Assembly (NCBI RefSeq): GCF_032598785.1 | Contig: NZ_CP102984.1 | Reading direction: 5' to 3' (one strand) | Length of the DNA: 64,000 nt | Origin: Terrisporobacter petrolearius | Lineage (GTDB): Bacteria > Bacillota > Clostridia > Peptostreptococcales > Peptostreptococcaceae | In this document: in pieces, positions 48,879 to 57,078 of the stretch | Layout: each line of letters begins with the position of its first letter | How positions within the stretch are numbered: the first letter of the stretch is position 1 | Program-made: the position numbers and the translations under genes | The notes under the pieces: generated by a model | Database searches by the model: none | What the model saw: the letters and a program-made list of their open reading frames with translations, nothing else | Told to the model about the DNA's origin: nothing

Positions 48879-49982
48879 ATGATTGCTAAAAAATATATGC
48901 AAATGGCTTTAGAACTTGCTAAAAAAGGTTGTGGTTTTGTAAATCCCAATCCTATGGTTGGTGCTGTTATTGTAAAAGATAATGAAATAATAGGGCAAGG
49001 ATATCACCAAGCCTATGGAATGTTTCATGGGGAACGAAATGCAATTAACAATTGTAAAAAATCACCCAAAGGAGCAACTATATATGTAACATTAGAACCT
49101 TGTTGTCATTATGGAAAAACACCACCGTGTACACAGGCCATTATAGAGGCCGGTATAAGTAAAGTTGTTATAGGATCATTAGATCCAAATCCATTGGTAA
49201 GAGGAAAAGGAATAGAAGAACTTCGTAATAATGGAGTTGAGGTTGTAGAAGGATTTTTAAAAGAAGAATGTGATGCTCTAAATGAAGTTTTTTTTCATTA
49301 TATAAATACAAAAACACCTTATGTTGTAATGAAGTATGCAATGACAATGGATGGTAAAATTGCAACTTATACTAATCAGTCTAAATGGATAACAGGAGAA
49401 GCTTCGAGAAAGAAGGTACATGAAGATAGACATAAATATAGCGGAATAATGGTAGGAGTAGGAACTGTATTGCTAGATGATCCTATGCTTAATAGTAGAT
49501 TGAACAGTAGCAAAAACCCTACAAGAATAATATGTGACACTAATCTAAGGATATCTATTGACAGTAAAATAGTAAATACAGCTCATGAGATACCCACAAT
49601 AATAGCAACGGTGGAAAGTGATGAAGACAAACAAAAAATATACAAAGATAAAGGATGTAGGGTTATAGTTGTACCTAAAAAAGATGATTATATTGATTTG
49701 AGAAAATTAATGATTATATTAGGCGAAGAACAAATAGATAGCATTCTTTTAGAAGGTGGGGGAGCTTTAAACTGGTCAGCATTAAATAGTGGAATAGTTA
49801 ATAAAGTTCAAACTTATATTGCACCTAAAATATTTGGGGGCATAAATGCCAAATCTCCAGTATCAGGCATAGGTGTAGATAATCCTCAGAACTCATTTTA
49901 TTTAAAAAATACAAAAATAATAAAAATAGATGAAGATGTATTGATAGAAAGTGAGGTGCTATATGAATGTTCACAGGAATAA
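48879..49982 (+). CDS. ribD: Bifunctional riboflavin deaminase/reductase RibD
   Basis: Deaminates and then reduces the pyrimidine intermediate from GTP in riboflavin synthesis. The 367 residues have an N-terminal zinc deaminase domain with MFHGERNAIN and TLEPCCHYGKTPPC (HxE and PCxxxxxxPC ligands). A C-terminal NADPH reductase domain has MDGKIATYTNQSKWITGEAS and EGGGALNWSALNSG. The ATG follows GGAGGTGAAAT. Its end overlaps ribE by 16 bases. First gene behind the FMN riboswitch. Confidence 0.96.
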   Translation: MIAKKYMQMALELAKKGCGFVNPNPMVGAVIVKDNEIIGQGYHQAYGMFHGERNAINNCKKSPKGATIYVTLEPCCHYGKTPPCTQAIIEAGISKVVIGSLDPNPLVRGKGIEELRNNGVEVVEGFLKEECDALNEVFFHYINTKTPYVVMKYAMTMDGKIATYTNQSKWITGEASRKKVHEDRHKYSGIMVGVGTVLLDDPMLNSRLNSSKNPTRIICDTNLRISIDSKIVNTAHEIPTIIATVESDEDKQKIYKDKGCRVIVVPKKDDYIDLRKLMIILGEEQIDSILLEGGGALNWSALNSGIVNKVQTYIAPKIFGGINAKSPVSGIGVDNPQNSFYLKNTKIIKIDEDVLIESEVLYECSQE

Positions 49983-50614
49983 TAGAGGAAATAGGAATAA
50001 TAAAAAATGTAAAAAAAGATAATAAATCTTCAATTATTACTATACAAGGTAAAAAAATATTTGAAGATATTAATATAGGGGATAGTATTTCTGTAAATGG
50101 TGTGTGCCTTACTGTAACTACATTTAGTAATGAAATTTTTACAGCTGATGTAATGAATGAAACTATGAGTAGATCTTCATTGGGTAGCTTGAAAAATGGA
50201 AGTTATGTAAATCTAGAAAGAGCAATGCCTGCAAGTGGTAGGTTTGGTGGTCACGTTGTATCGGGGCATATTGATGGAACTGGAAAGGTAATAAAAATTG
50301 AAAGAGATAGTAATGCAACTTGGTACACAGTGACAGTAGAAAATAGATTAATGAAATATATAGTAGAAAAAGGCTCTATTGCCATAGATGGAATAAGTTT
50401 AACTGTTGCAAAGGTAAATGAAAATAGTTTTAGTGTATCGATTATTCCTCACACATCACAGGAAACTATACTTTCCCACAGGTTAGTTGGGGATATTGTG
50501 AATATCGAGAATGATGTTATAGGTAAGTATGTGGAAAAGTTAATAACTTTTGAAAAAAACAAAAAAGATGAAAGTAATATAACAATGGATTTCTTAATAA
50601 AGAATGGTTTTTAG
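49967..50614 (+). CDS. ribE: Riboflavin synthase, alpha subunit
   Basis: Converts two 6,7-dimethyl-8-ribityllumazines into riboflavin. The 215 residues form two similar barrels. The first starts MFTGIIEEIGIIKNVKK with SISVNGVCLTVT and the second carries SGHIDGTGKVIKIER with SIAIDGISLTVAKVNENSFS, and a HTSQETIL active-site region follows. The start overlaps ribD with GTGAGGTGC as ribosome site. ribBA follows 11 bp after its stop. Confidence 0.95.
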   Translation: MFTGIIEEIGIIKNVKKDNKSSIITIQGKKIFEDINIGDSISVNGVCLTVTTFSNEIFTADVMNETMSRSSLGSLKNGSYVNLERAMPASGRFGGHVVSGHIDGTGKVIKIERDSNATWYTVTVENRLMKYIVEKGSIAIDGISLTVAKVNENSFSVSIIPHTSQETILSHRLVGDIVNIENDVIGKYVEKLITFEKNKKDESNITMDFLIKNGF

Positions 50615-50625
50615 GAGGAGCAAGA

Positions 50626-51825
50626 ATGTTTGAGTTTAATAAAGTAGAAGAAGCTTTACAAGATCTTCGAGAAGGAAAAATAATAATTGTTACTGATGAT
50701 GAAGATAGAGAAAATGAAGGTGACTTTATATGTGCGGCTGAATTTGCAACAACAGAAAATGTAAATTTTATGGCTACTCATGCCAAAGGCCTTATATGTA
50801 TGCCTATGAGTAAAGAAATTTGTGATAAATTACAACTTACTCAAATGGTATCGAACAATACAGATAATCACAGTACAGCTTTTACAGTTTCCATAGATCA
50901 TGTGGATACAGCGACAGGAATATCTGCACTAGAAAGAAGCATTACAGCAATGAAATGTGTGGATGAAAATTCTAAGCCAGAGGATTTTCGTAGACCAGGT
51001 CATATGTTTCCGCTTTTGGCAAAGAAAAATGGAGTGCTAGAGCGTAATGGACATACAGAAGCTGCTGTTGATTTAATGAAATTAGCAGGACTTAAAGAAT
51101 GTGGGTTATGTTGCGAAATTATGAGAGATGATGGAACTATGATGCGTACAACAGAATTAATAGAATTATCTAAAAAATGGGATATAAAATTTATAACCAT
51201 AAAAGATTTACAAGATTATAGGAAAAAGCATGACAATCTTGTAGAATGTGTAGCTAATACAAAAATGCCAACAGCTTATGGAGATTTTAGAGCATATGGA
51301 TATATAAATAAATTAAATGGAGAACATCACGTAGCTTTAGTAAAGGGAGATATAAGTAATGGGGAAAATATATTGTGTCGTGTACACTCAGAGTGCTTAA
51401 CGGGAGATGCTTTTGGTTCACGAAGATGTGATTGTGGAGAACAATTTGCTGTTGCTATGAGACAAATAGAGGAGGAAGGAAGAGGAATACTTCTTTATAT
51501 GAGACAAGAAGGACGTGGTATAGGTCTTATAAATAAACTTCGTGCTTATGAATTACAAGATCAAGGCATGGATACTTTAGAAGCTAATTTGGCTCTTGGA
51601 TTTGAAGGGGATATGAGAGAATACTTTATAGGAGCTCAAATATTAAGGGACCTAGGAGCGAAAACTTTAAGACTACTTACAAATAATCCTGAAAAAATAT
51701 ATGGCCTATCAGGATTTGACATAGAAATTGTAGAAAGGGTACCAATACAAATGAATCCAACTACAAATGATGTATTTTATTTAAAAACAAAGCAAGAAAA
51801 AATGGGCCATATTTTAAATTATTAA
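50626..51825 (+). CDS. ribBA: Fused DHBP synthase/GTP cyclohydrolase II
   Basis: Supplies both precursors of lumazine. The 399 residues combine an N-terminal 3,4-dihydroxy-2-butanone-4-phosphate synthase with DDEDRENEGDFICAAE and RRPGHMFPLLAKKNGVLERN. The C-terminal GTP cyclohydrolase II has HSECLTGDAFGSRRCDCGEQ (zinc cysteines) and YMRQEGRGIGLINKLRAYEL. The ATG follows AGGAGGAGCAAG. It is separated from ribH by a 110-bp spacer that holds an inverted copy of the dispersed hairpin element. Confidence 0.96.
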   Translation: MFEFNKVEEALQDLREGKIIIVTDDEDRENEGDFICAAEFATTENVNFMATHAKGLICMPMSKEICDKLQLTQMVSNNTDNHSTAFTVSIDHVDTATGISALERSITAMKCVDENSKPEDFRRPGHMFPLLAKKNGVLERNGHTEAAVDLMKLAGLKECGLCCEIMRDDGTMMRTTELIELSKKWDIKFITIKDLQDYRKKHDNLVECVANTKMPTAYGDFRAYGYINKLNGEHHVALVKGDISNGENILCRVHSECLTGDAFGSRRCDCGEQFAVAMRQIEEEGRGILLYMRQEGRGIGLINKLRAYELQDQGMDTLEANLALGFEGDMREYFIGAQILRDLGAKTLRLLTNNPEKIYGLSGFDIEIVERVPIQMNPTTNDVFYLKTKQEKMGHILNY

Positions 51826-51831
51826 AATTTA

Positions 51832-51889
51832 TTTCGCTCATATCGCCAAGGATATGCCTTCGTTGTAGCTTAAGGCAAATATGTTGCTC
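51832..51889 (-). repeat. Copy C of the GAGCAA-hairpin-TTGGCGA element (minus strand)
   Basis: On the minus strand: TTTTGAGCAAC, then a hairpin (ATAT and GCCTT pairing with AAGGC and ATAT), then TTGGCGATATGAGCGAAA. The outer parts closely match the 16S-leader copy (TTTTGAGCAAC and TTGGCGAAATGAGCGAAA) while the hairpin interior is different. It fills the ribBA-ribH gap. Confidence 0.7.
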
Positions 51890-51935
51890 AAAATAAAATT
51901 TGCTTAGTTTAAAATTATAAAAGGAGATAAAAAGT

Positions 51936-52403
51936 ATGAGAATTTATGAAGGAAAGTTAGTATCAAAGGATATAAAAATAGGTATAATAGCAGCTCGTTT
52001 TAATGAGTTTATAACGTCTAAGTTATTAGGTGGAGCGTTAGATGCTCTAAAACGACATGATGTAGATGAAGATAATATAGAAGTTGCATGGGTGCCAGGA
52101 GCGTTTGAGATACCTTTAATAGCATCAAAAATGGCAAAAAGTAAAAAATATGATGCAATAATATGTTTAGGGGCAGTAATTCGCGGAAATACAACTCACT
52201 ATGATTATGTATGTAGTGAAGTATCAAAAGGAATTGCTCATGTATCATTAAACAGCGATATACCAGTAATGTTTGGAGTTATAACTACAGAAAATATAGA
52301 GCAAGCAATAGAGCGTGCAGGAACTAAAGCAGGAAATAAAGGATTTGATTGTGCAGTAGGCGCCATAGAAATGATTAATTTAATAAGAGTAATAGAAGAG
52401 TAA
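51936..52403 (+). CDS. ribH: 6,7-dimethyl-8-ribityllumazine synthase
   Basis: Condenses the RibD and RibB products to lumazine; assembles into a 60-mer capsid with riboflavin synthase in many bacteria. The 155 residues show IGIIAARFNEFITSKLLGGA, WVPGAFEIPLIASKMAKS and GAVIRGNTTHYDYVCSEVSK, with the catalytic His in the last. The ATG follows AAAGGAGATAAAAAGT. A terminator follows at 52422. Confidence 0.96.
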   Translation: MRIYEGKLVSKDIKIGIIAARFNEFITSKLLGGALDALKRHDVDEDNIEVAWVPGAFEIPLIASKMAKSKKYDAIICLGAVIRGNTTHYDYVCSEVSKGIAHVSLNSDIPVMFGVITTENIEQAIERAGTKAGNKGFDCAVGAIEMINLIRVIEE

Positions 52404-52421
52404 AGGATATTAACTGATTAT

Positions 52422-52453
52422 AAACTCATGGCATTTTGCTGTGAGTTTTTTTG
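52422..52453 (+). terminator. Intrinsic terminator after ribH
   Basis: AACTCA with GGCA faces TGC and GTGAGTT, with small internal mismatches, then seven Ts. It ends the riboflavin operon. Confidence 0.75.
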
Positions 52454-52480
52454 TAAGAATTCCTTAAGAAATAGAGTGAC

Positions 52481-52486
52481 TATAAT
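52481..52486 (+). promoter_or_regulatory. Possible promoter for the 70-residue hypothetical gene
   Basis: A TATAAT box 58 bp before the ATG, with no convincing -35. It lies just past the ribH terminator. Confidence 0.4.
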
Positions 52487-52544
52487 GTAAGAAATTTATT
52501 CTATTATATTAGTATAGTAAAAAATATAGGAGGTGAAGATTAAT

Positions 52545-52757
52545 ATGCTTAATCAATGCATATGGAAAAGTGCATTGATAGAGAATAAAAGCCTAATTGC
52601 AGGAGTAATGATATATTTAACAATTTTAGAAACATTGTATTTAACTAATAAAAGAAGCAAATTTAAAGTAAAACAAATTATCTATGAAGTATTGTTAAGC
52701 ATATACACAATGGCCTTATTAAAGGTGGAAGGTATGCAGAAATTGATAGCCTTTTAA
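52545..52757 (+). CDS. Hypothetical small membrane protein
   Basis: I do not recognise this 70-residue protein. It starts MLNQCIWKSALIENKS, has a likely membrane helix (LIAGVMIYLTILETLYL) near residues 17-33, then a basic stretch (TNKRSKFKVKQ) and a second weaker hydrophobic part ending LIAF. AGGAGGTGAAG lies eight bases before the ATG, a strong ribosome site that supports real translation. It stands alone between the ribH terminator and the two-component system. Whether it belongs with that system is unknown. Confidence 0.55.
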   Translation: MLNQCIWKSALIENKSLIAGVMIYLTILETLYLTNKRSKFKVKQIIYEVLLSIYTMALLKVEGMQKLIAF

Positions 52758-52832
52758 TAAACTCATTATGTACACTTGTGGATTTTATAATTTATACATA
52801 TGAATCTAAATATGTATTAAAAAGTCCGAAAA

Positions 52833-52862
52833 TTATAAAAGAATGTGATTCTAGTGTATAAT
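52833..52862 (+). promoter_or_regulatory. Promoter for the two-component system
   Basis: TATAAT at 52857-52862 with TG just upstream. A TTATAA -35 lies at 52833-52838 (18-bp spacing). It is 38 bp before the regulator ATG. Confidence 0.55.
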
Positions 52863-52899
52863 ACAAGTGATAATGAATTGAATAAAGGAGATGATACAA

Positions 52900-53601
52900 A
52901 TGTACAATATATTAGTAGTTGATGATGATAAAGAAATAGTTGAATCAATAGAGATATTTTTACGAAATGAAGGTTACAACGTATATAAAGCATATAACGG
53001 AGTAGAAGCTTTAGATGTATTAGTAAACAAAGATGTGCATCTAATACTTATGGATATAATGATGCCAAAACTAGATGGAATAAAAGCAACAATAAAAATA
53101 AGAGAAGAAAAAAATATACCAATAATATTAGTTTCAGCAAAGAGTGAAGATACAGACAAAATAATGGGACTTAATATAGGAGCAGATGACTATATAACAA
53201 AGCCGTTTAATTTGTTAGAACTTATAGCTAGAGTGAAATCCAACTTAAGAAGATATGTGGCATTAGGAACTTATAATAATGAAAACATAAATAATAAAGA
53301 AATATTAAGTAGCGGTGGTTTAGAGTTAAATACATCTACAAAAGAAGTAAAAGTAGATGGACAAATAGTAAAGGTAACTCCTATAGAGTTTAAAATATTA
53401 AACTTACTTCTTGCTAATAAAGGAAGGGTGTTTTCTATAGATGAAATATATGAAAAAGTATGGAATGAAGAAAGCTTTAATGTGGAAAATACGGTAGCAG
53501 TTCATATTAGAAGAATAAGAGAAAAAATTGAGATAAATCCAAAAGAACCAAGATATTTAAAAGTAGTATGGGGAGTGGGATACAAAATTGAAAAACTATA
53601 A
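52900..53601 (+). CDS. OmpR/PhoB-family response regulator
   Basis: A 233-residue DNA-binding regulator. The receiver domain starts YNILVVDDDKEIVES (acidic pocket Asp 8-10) and has the phospho-acceptor Asp52 in LILMDIMMPKLDG, then VSAKSEDTDKIMGLNIGADD and YITKPFNLLE with the conserved Lys. The C-terminal winged helix has VTPIEFKILNLLLANKGRVF and AVHIRRIREKIEINPKEPRY. I chose the ATG at 52900, nine bases after AAAGGAG; the ATG at 52891 touches that site. It overlaps the following small gene by 14 bases. Confidence 0.92.
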   Translation: MYNILVVDDDKEIVESIEIFLRNEGYNVYKAYNGVEALDVLVNKDVHLILMDIMMPKLDGIKATIKIREEKNIPIILVSAKSEDTDKIMGLNIGADDYITKPFNLLELIARVKSNLRRYVALGTYNNENINNKEILSSGGLELNTSTKEVKVDGQIVKVTPIEFKILNLLLANKGRVFSIDEIYEKVWNEESFNVENTVAVHIRRIREKIEINPKEPRYLKVVWGVGYKIEKL

Positions 53602-53782
53602 TGGGAAAGTATTTAGAGAAAGAAGCTTAATGTTCAATTTTATATTTGTATTGTTGATGTTTGCCATAACTCAGATAATAGGAATTATAATATGTTTTAA
53701 TTATGGTGGCATGAATATATTTATAGATACAGTAGTTATATTTATTTTAAACTACATGTTATATAAAGCGTTAAGATTTTAA
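53588..53782 (+). CDS. Small two-helix membrane protein between regulator and kinase
   Basis: A 64-residue ORF starting at TTG with GGGAGTGGGA as possible ribosome site inside the regulator gene. After a short basic start it has two hydrophobic segments, FIFVLLMFAITQIIGIIICF and FIDTVVIFILNYMLY. It overlaps the regulator by 14 bases and ends 16 bp before the kinase, so it is translationally nested in the operon. I do not recognise the family. It could be an accessory sensor or kinase partner; an ATG at codon 15 (53630) could be the true start. Confidence 0.6.
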   Translation: MKNYNGKVFRERSLMFNFIFVLLMFAITQIIGIIICFNYGGMNIFIDTVVIFILNYMLYKALRF

Positions 53783-53798
53783 ACAAAAAGGAGATTAT

Positions 53799-55826
53799 AT
53801 GAAAGGAAACAAAGGATTTAAGTTTATTAACTTAGTAATCATATTTATATGTATATCAGCATTTTTAGCAATGATACCTACAACAATTAATTTATTTGTT
53901 AAAGGTGCAGGCGTATTCACAAGCTATATGCATAAAGGACAATTTGCTATAGAAGATGAGTTTTATAAGAGTAGGGCTTTTGATAATAACTTAATGAGTT
54001 ATTTAACATCCATTGCAAGTGGAAGTGTAGAAGAAACAGATAAAAATTCATCTAATGAAGATGCAAACAATACAAAAGAACTAAGAACATATTCAAGGGA
54101 AGGATTGAAACAAATCTCGAATCTTAATTATTTTATTATAAATAAAGATACAGATGAGATTTATACAAATACAGATAGTAAGACATCGAAAGAATTTAAA
54201 AATAGATACAAAGGAGAATGTGATGTAAGAATATCATCTAAAAATCATAATGTTAGCTATTCTAAAACATTCAATAATAATGAATATAAAGACTCAAATG
54301 TAAATGATGAATTAGGACCTGTTATGCAACTAAAAAATGGTGATATATATATGTCTATACCTGAAAACTTTGAACATGCCTCTGGTGCATATGATAAAAT
54401 CTATGAAACAAAAAGTAATTTCAATAGAGATGTAGTACTTGTTCAAATAATATCAGCAACTTTAGCTTTTTCATTGATATTAGGAATAATATGCACATTT
54501 CTATATAAAAGAAGCAAAGCTGAACTATTTGATAAAGACAGTTTTTGGTTGAAGCTTAGTAAATTTATACCTTTAGAATTATATATAGTAGGGTTAATAT
54601 GTGCAGTTGTATTTGTAATACAAAGTATAGATTATTATTATGACTTGGTTAGTAGTTTTGTATTTAGTTTTTTAGGTATAGGCTTTATTTGTACTGTATT
54701 TTATATATTTAACAAGCAAATTAATAGTTATGACAACAAGTTAGACTTCTTCAAGACAATTTTTATTTATAGAGTATTTAATTTTTCTAAAAAAGCATTA
54801 GTAAACACATCAAAACTTACAAGAAGTATGCCTCTATCAAAGAGATTAGTAGGGTTAACTATAGTATGTATAGTAGTTAATTTATTTTTAATGATAATTG
54901 CAATAGGCAGCTATAGTCCTTTTATTGCGATTATATCATCTGCTTTAACAATAGGTGGGTTATCTTATTATGTATTAAAAAAGCTATGGTATTTATCTTA
55001 TATAATGGATGGAACTCAGAGGATAAAAAATGGAGATATTCATCATAAGTTAAAGCTAATAGGTGAAGATAATTTTACAACTTTAGCAGATAATATTAAC
55101 AACATAAGAGATGGGCTAGATAAAGCTATAGATAATCAACTAAAAAGTGAGAGAATGAAATCAGAACTTATTACAAACGTATCTCATGATTTAAAAACTC
55201 CATTAACTTCTATAATAAACTATGTGGAATTAATAAAAAAAGAAGAAAATATTAGTCCGGAGTATTTAAAAGACTACGTAAATGTATTAGATTCAAAATC
55301 AAAAAGACTAAAAATACTAATAGAAGATTTATTTGAAGCTAGTAAAGCTAGTAGTGGGAATATAGAATTGAATATGGAAAAAATAGATCTTACTCAATTA
55401 CTAAGACAATCTATTGGAGAGATGGAAGAAAAATTATCGCAAGCTAACTTAGATTTAAAAATAAATATACCAGAAGATAAAACTTATGTAAGAGCAGATG
55501 GACGAAGATTATATAGAGTTCTTGAAAACTTATTAATTAATATATCTAAGTATTCTTTACCAAACACAAGAGTATATATAGATATAGTTGAAGAAGATGA
55601 CAAGGTTAAATTGATAATGAAAAATATATCTTCTTATGAATTGAATTTTGACCCGGAAGAAATAATGGAAAGATTTAAAAGGGCTGATGATTCTAGAAAT
55701 ACAGAAGGTAGTGGACTAGGTCTTGCTATAGCCAGGGATCTAGTTAACTTACAAGGAGGAACTTTCTCTATAGATATAGATGGAGATTTGTTTAAGTCTA
55801 TAGTTGAGTTTGATATAATAAGATAA
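53799..55826 (+). CDS. Multi-pass membrane sensor histidine kinase
   Basis: A 675-residue kinase. Helix 1 is at about 9-33, then an extracellular Asn/Ser/Lys-rich domain to about 210, then about five more membrane helices up to residue 392. A HAMP-like linker (403-440) leads to the DHp box NVSHDLKTPLTSIINYVELI with His463. The ATPase domain has the N-box near 577-585 (ENLLINISKYS) and GSGLGLAIARDLV. In place of the usual DxGxG G1 box it has MKNISSYELNFDPEEIMERF, the reduced form also seen in VanS-like clostridial kinases. The ATG follows AAAGGAGATTAT. Signal unknown. Confidence 0.9.
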   Translation: MKGNKGFKFINLVIIFICISAFLAMIPTTINLFVKGAGVFTSYMHKGQFAIEDEFYKSRAFDNNLMSYLTSIASGSVEETDKNSSNEDANNTKELRTYSREGLKQISNLNYFIINKDTDEIYTNTDSKTSKEFKNRYKGECDVRISSKNHNVSYSKTFNNNEYKDSNVNDELGPVMQLKNGDIYMSIPENFEHASGAYDKIYETKSNFNRDVVLVQIISATLAFSLILGIICTFLYKRSKAELFDKDSFWLKLSKFIPLELYIVGLICAVVFVIQSIDYYYDLVSSFVFSFLGIGFICTVFYIFNKQINSYDNKLDFFKTIFIYRVFNFSKKALVNTSKLTRSMPLSKRLVGLTIVCIVVNLFLMIIAIGSYSPFIAIISSALTIGGLSYYVLKKLWYLSYIMDGTQRIKNGDIHHKLKLIGEDNFTTLADNINNIRDGLDKAIDNQLKSERMKSELITNVSHDLKTPLTSIINYVELIKKEENISPEYLKDYVNVLDSKSKRLKILIEDLFEASKASSGNIELNMEKIDLTQLLRQSIGEMEEKLSQANLDLKINIPEDKTYVRADGRRLYRVLENLLINISKYSLPNTRVYIDIVEEDDKVKLIMKNISSYELNFDPEEIMERFKRADDSRNTEGSGLGLAIARDLVNLQGGTFSIDIDGDLFKSIVEFDIIR

Positions 55827-55838
55827 GTTTAAATATGT

Positions 55839-55870
55839 AGGGATATACTTTTATAGTATGTCCCTTTTTA
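55839..55870 (+). terminator. Intrinsic terminator after the histidine kinase
   Basis: AGGGATATACT (55839-55849) pairs with AGTATGTCCCT (55855-55865), one wobble, then TTTTTA. Confidence 0.85.
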
Positions 55871-55927
55871 ATTGAAATAAAGTAATAAATCAAGACAAAT
55901 CTCAATATAAATATATGGGGTGATAAT

Positions 55928-56641
55928 GTGAGCAAATTAAGTAAAAAAATAATATTTGGAATAATATCATTGGCATTGATAATAGTATCAATAATAGAAA
56001 TAAAAACTGCATCGGAAGATGTAATCAAACTAATGCCAATAACCAGTAAAACAATAATTGTAGATGCAGGGCATGGAGGAATAGACCCAGGTGCAATGAC
56101 AGATGATCAATCGATAAAAGAAAAAGACGTTAATCTAAAAATAGCTAAGAAAGTTAAAGAATTAATAGAAGCTAGTGGTGCAGCAGTAATATTGACAAGA
56201 AATGATGATACAAGCTTATATACTGAAGAAGCAGGAAAAACTATTAGACAAAAATATAATGAAAATCTGAGAAATAGAAAAAAAATAATTGATGAATCTT
56301 CAGCAGATATGTTTGTATCTATACATCTTAATAAATTTCAACAATCGAAGTATTACGGTGCACAAACTTTTTACCCAACAGGCAAAGAAGATGATAAAAA
56401 ACTAGCAACTTATATTCAAAGCGAACTAAAAAGGGTAGTAGATAAGACTAATAATAGAGAAATAAAGCCTAGAAATGATATTTACTTAATAAAAGATAAC
56501 CAGATACCTTCTACATTAATAGAATGTGGGTTTCTTTCTAATGACAAAGAGGCTAAGTTATTAAATGATGAAGAATATCAAGATCAGATAGCATGGGCTA
56601 TTTATGTTGGTATACAAAAATATTTTAGTGAAAATAATTAA
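55928..56641 (+). CDS. cwlD: Germination-specific N-acetylmuramoyl-L-alanine amidase
   Basis: In spore formers CwlD removes peptides from muramic acid so that cortex muramic delta-lactam can form. The 237 residues have an N-terminal membrane/signal segment (IIFGIISLALIIVSIIEI) and an Amidase_3 domain. Zinc and catalytic residues lie in IIVDAGHGGIDPGAMTDDQS, VSIHLNKFQQSKYYGAQTFY and PSTLIECGFLSNDKEAKLL. Translation begins at GTG behind GGGGTGATAAT. It lies just before the rRNA operon, as in Clostridioides difficile. Together with sigH it marks a spore former. Confidence 0.93.
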   Translation: MSKLSKKIIFGIISLALIIVSIIEIKTASEDVIKLMPITSKTIIVDAGHGGIDPGAMTDDQSIKEKDVNLKIAKKVKELIEASGAAVILTRNDDTSLYTEEAGKTIRQKYNENLRNRKKIIDESSADMFVSIHLNKFQQSKYYGAQTFYPTGKEDDKKLATYIQSELKRVVDKTNNREIKPRNDIYLIKDNQIPSTLIECGFLSNDKEAKLLNDEEYQDQIAWAIYVGIQKYFSENN

Positions 56642-56662
56642 AATTAAACTACATACTCATAT

Positions 56663-56701
56663 AAAAAGTTATAAAATCTGTTTGGTTTTATAACTTTTTA
56701 T
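56663..56701 (+). terminator. Intrinsic terminator after cwlD
   Basis: AAAAAGTTATAAAA (56663-56676) and TTTTATAACTTTTT (56686-56699) are perfect complements ending in Ts. The A/T symmetry means it could work on either strand. Confidence 0.85.
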
Positions 56702-56821
56702 ATTTAATACTATATAAAAATATAAAAAGTGAAATTGTTAAAAAATTGGCGTATTACTATGTTAAGAGTATATTATATGTTTATAAAATTAAAATGTATA
56801 AAAAAACTTTTGTAAAAAGTG

Positions 56822-56850
56822 TTGACGTATTTTATTTAAAATGGTAAAGT
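56822..56850 (+). promoter_or_regulatory. rRNA operon 1 promoter P1
   Basis: TTGACG (56822-56827), 17 bp, TAAAGT (56845-56850) with TGG upstream. P2 follows 86 bp later. Confidence 0.8.
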
Positions 56851-56862
56851 AATACTTGTCCT

Positions 56863-56879
56863 TGAGACAGGGACAAAAG
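56863..56879 (+). other. Small hairpin between rRNA P1 and P2
   Basis: TTGTCC and GGACAA bracket TTGAGACAG just after the P1 -10 box. The same sequence occurs in operon 2 near 62586. It would lie at the 5' end of P1 transcripts. Coordinates are approximate by a few bases. Confidence 0.4.
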
Positions 56880-56907
56880 GTCAACAAAAAACTTATTAAA
56901 AAAGTAG

Positions 56908-56936
56908 TTGACAAAGAAAAACGGCTTTGGTAGAAT
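56908..56936 (+). promoter_or_regulatory. rRNA operon 1 promoter P2
   Basis: TTGACA (56908-56913), 17 bp, TAGAAT (56931-56936) with TGG upstream giving an extended -10. Confidence 0.85.
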
Positions 56937-56965
56937 AAAGAAGCTGAAACAAGCAAAGAACTTTG

Positions 56966-56985
56966 AAAATTAAACAGTAGGTTAA
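56966..56985 (+). other. 5' arm of the 16S processing stem
   Basis: AAAATTAAACAGTAGGTTAA is the exact complement of 58659-58678 after 16S. The 20-bp duplex brackets the 16S gene and is the expected RNase III substrate. GAACTTTGAAAATT just here also resembles the boxA antitermination element. Confidence 0.8.
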
Positions 56986-57078
56986 CAATAAATTAATTCT
57001 TAAAGAATTAAACTGAAACAACAAACAAACCAAGCCAGATATTCAGATAATGATTAGTCTGAGCGATGGACAACTTTT

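Noticed and set aside
52018..52248. 76-codon minus-strand ORF inside ribH
   Set aside because: It is a Leu/His-rich shadow of the ribH coding frame without a ribosome site.
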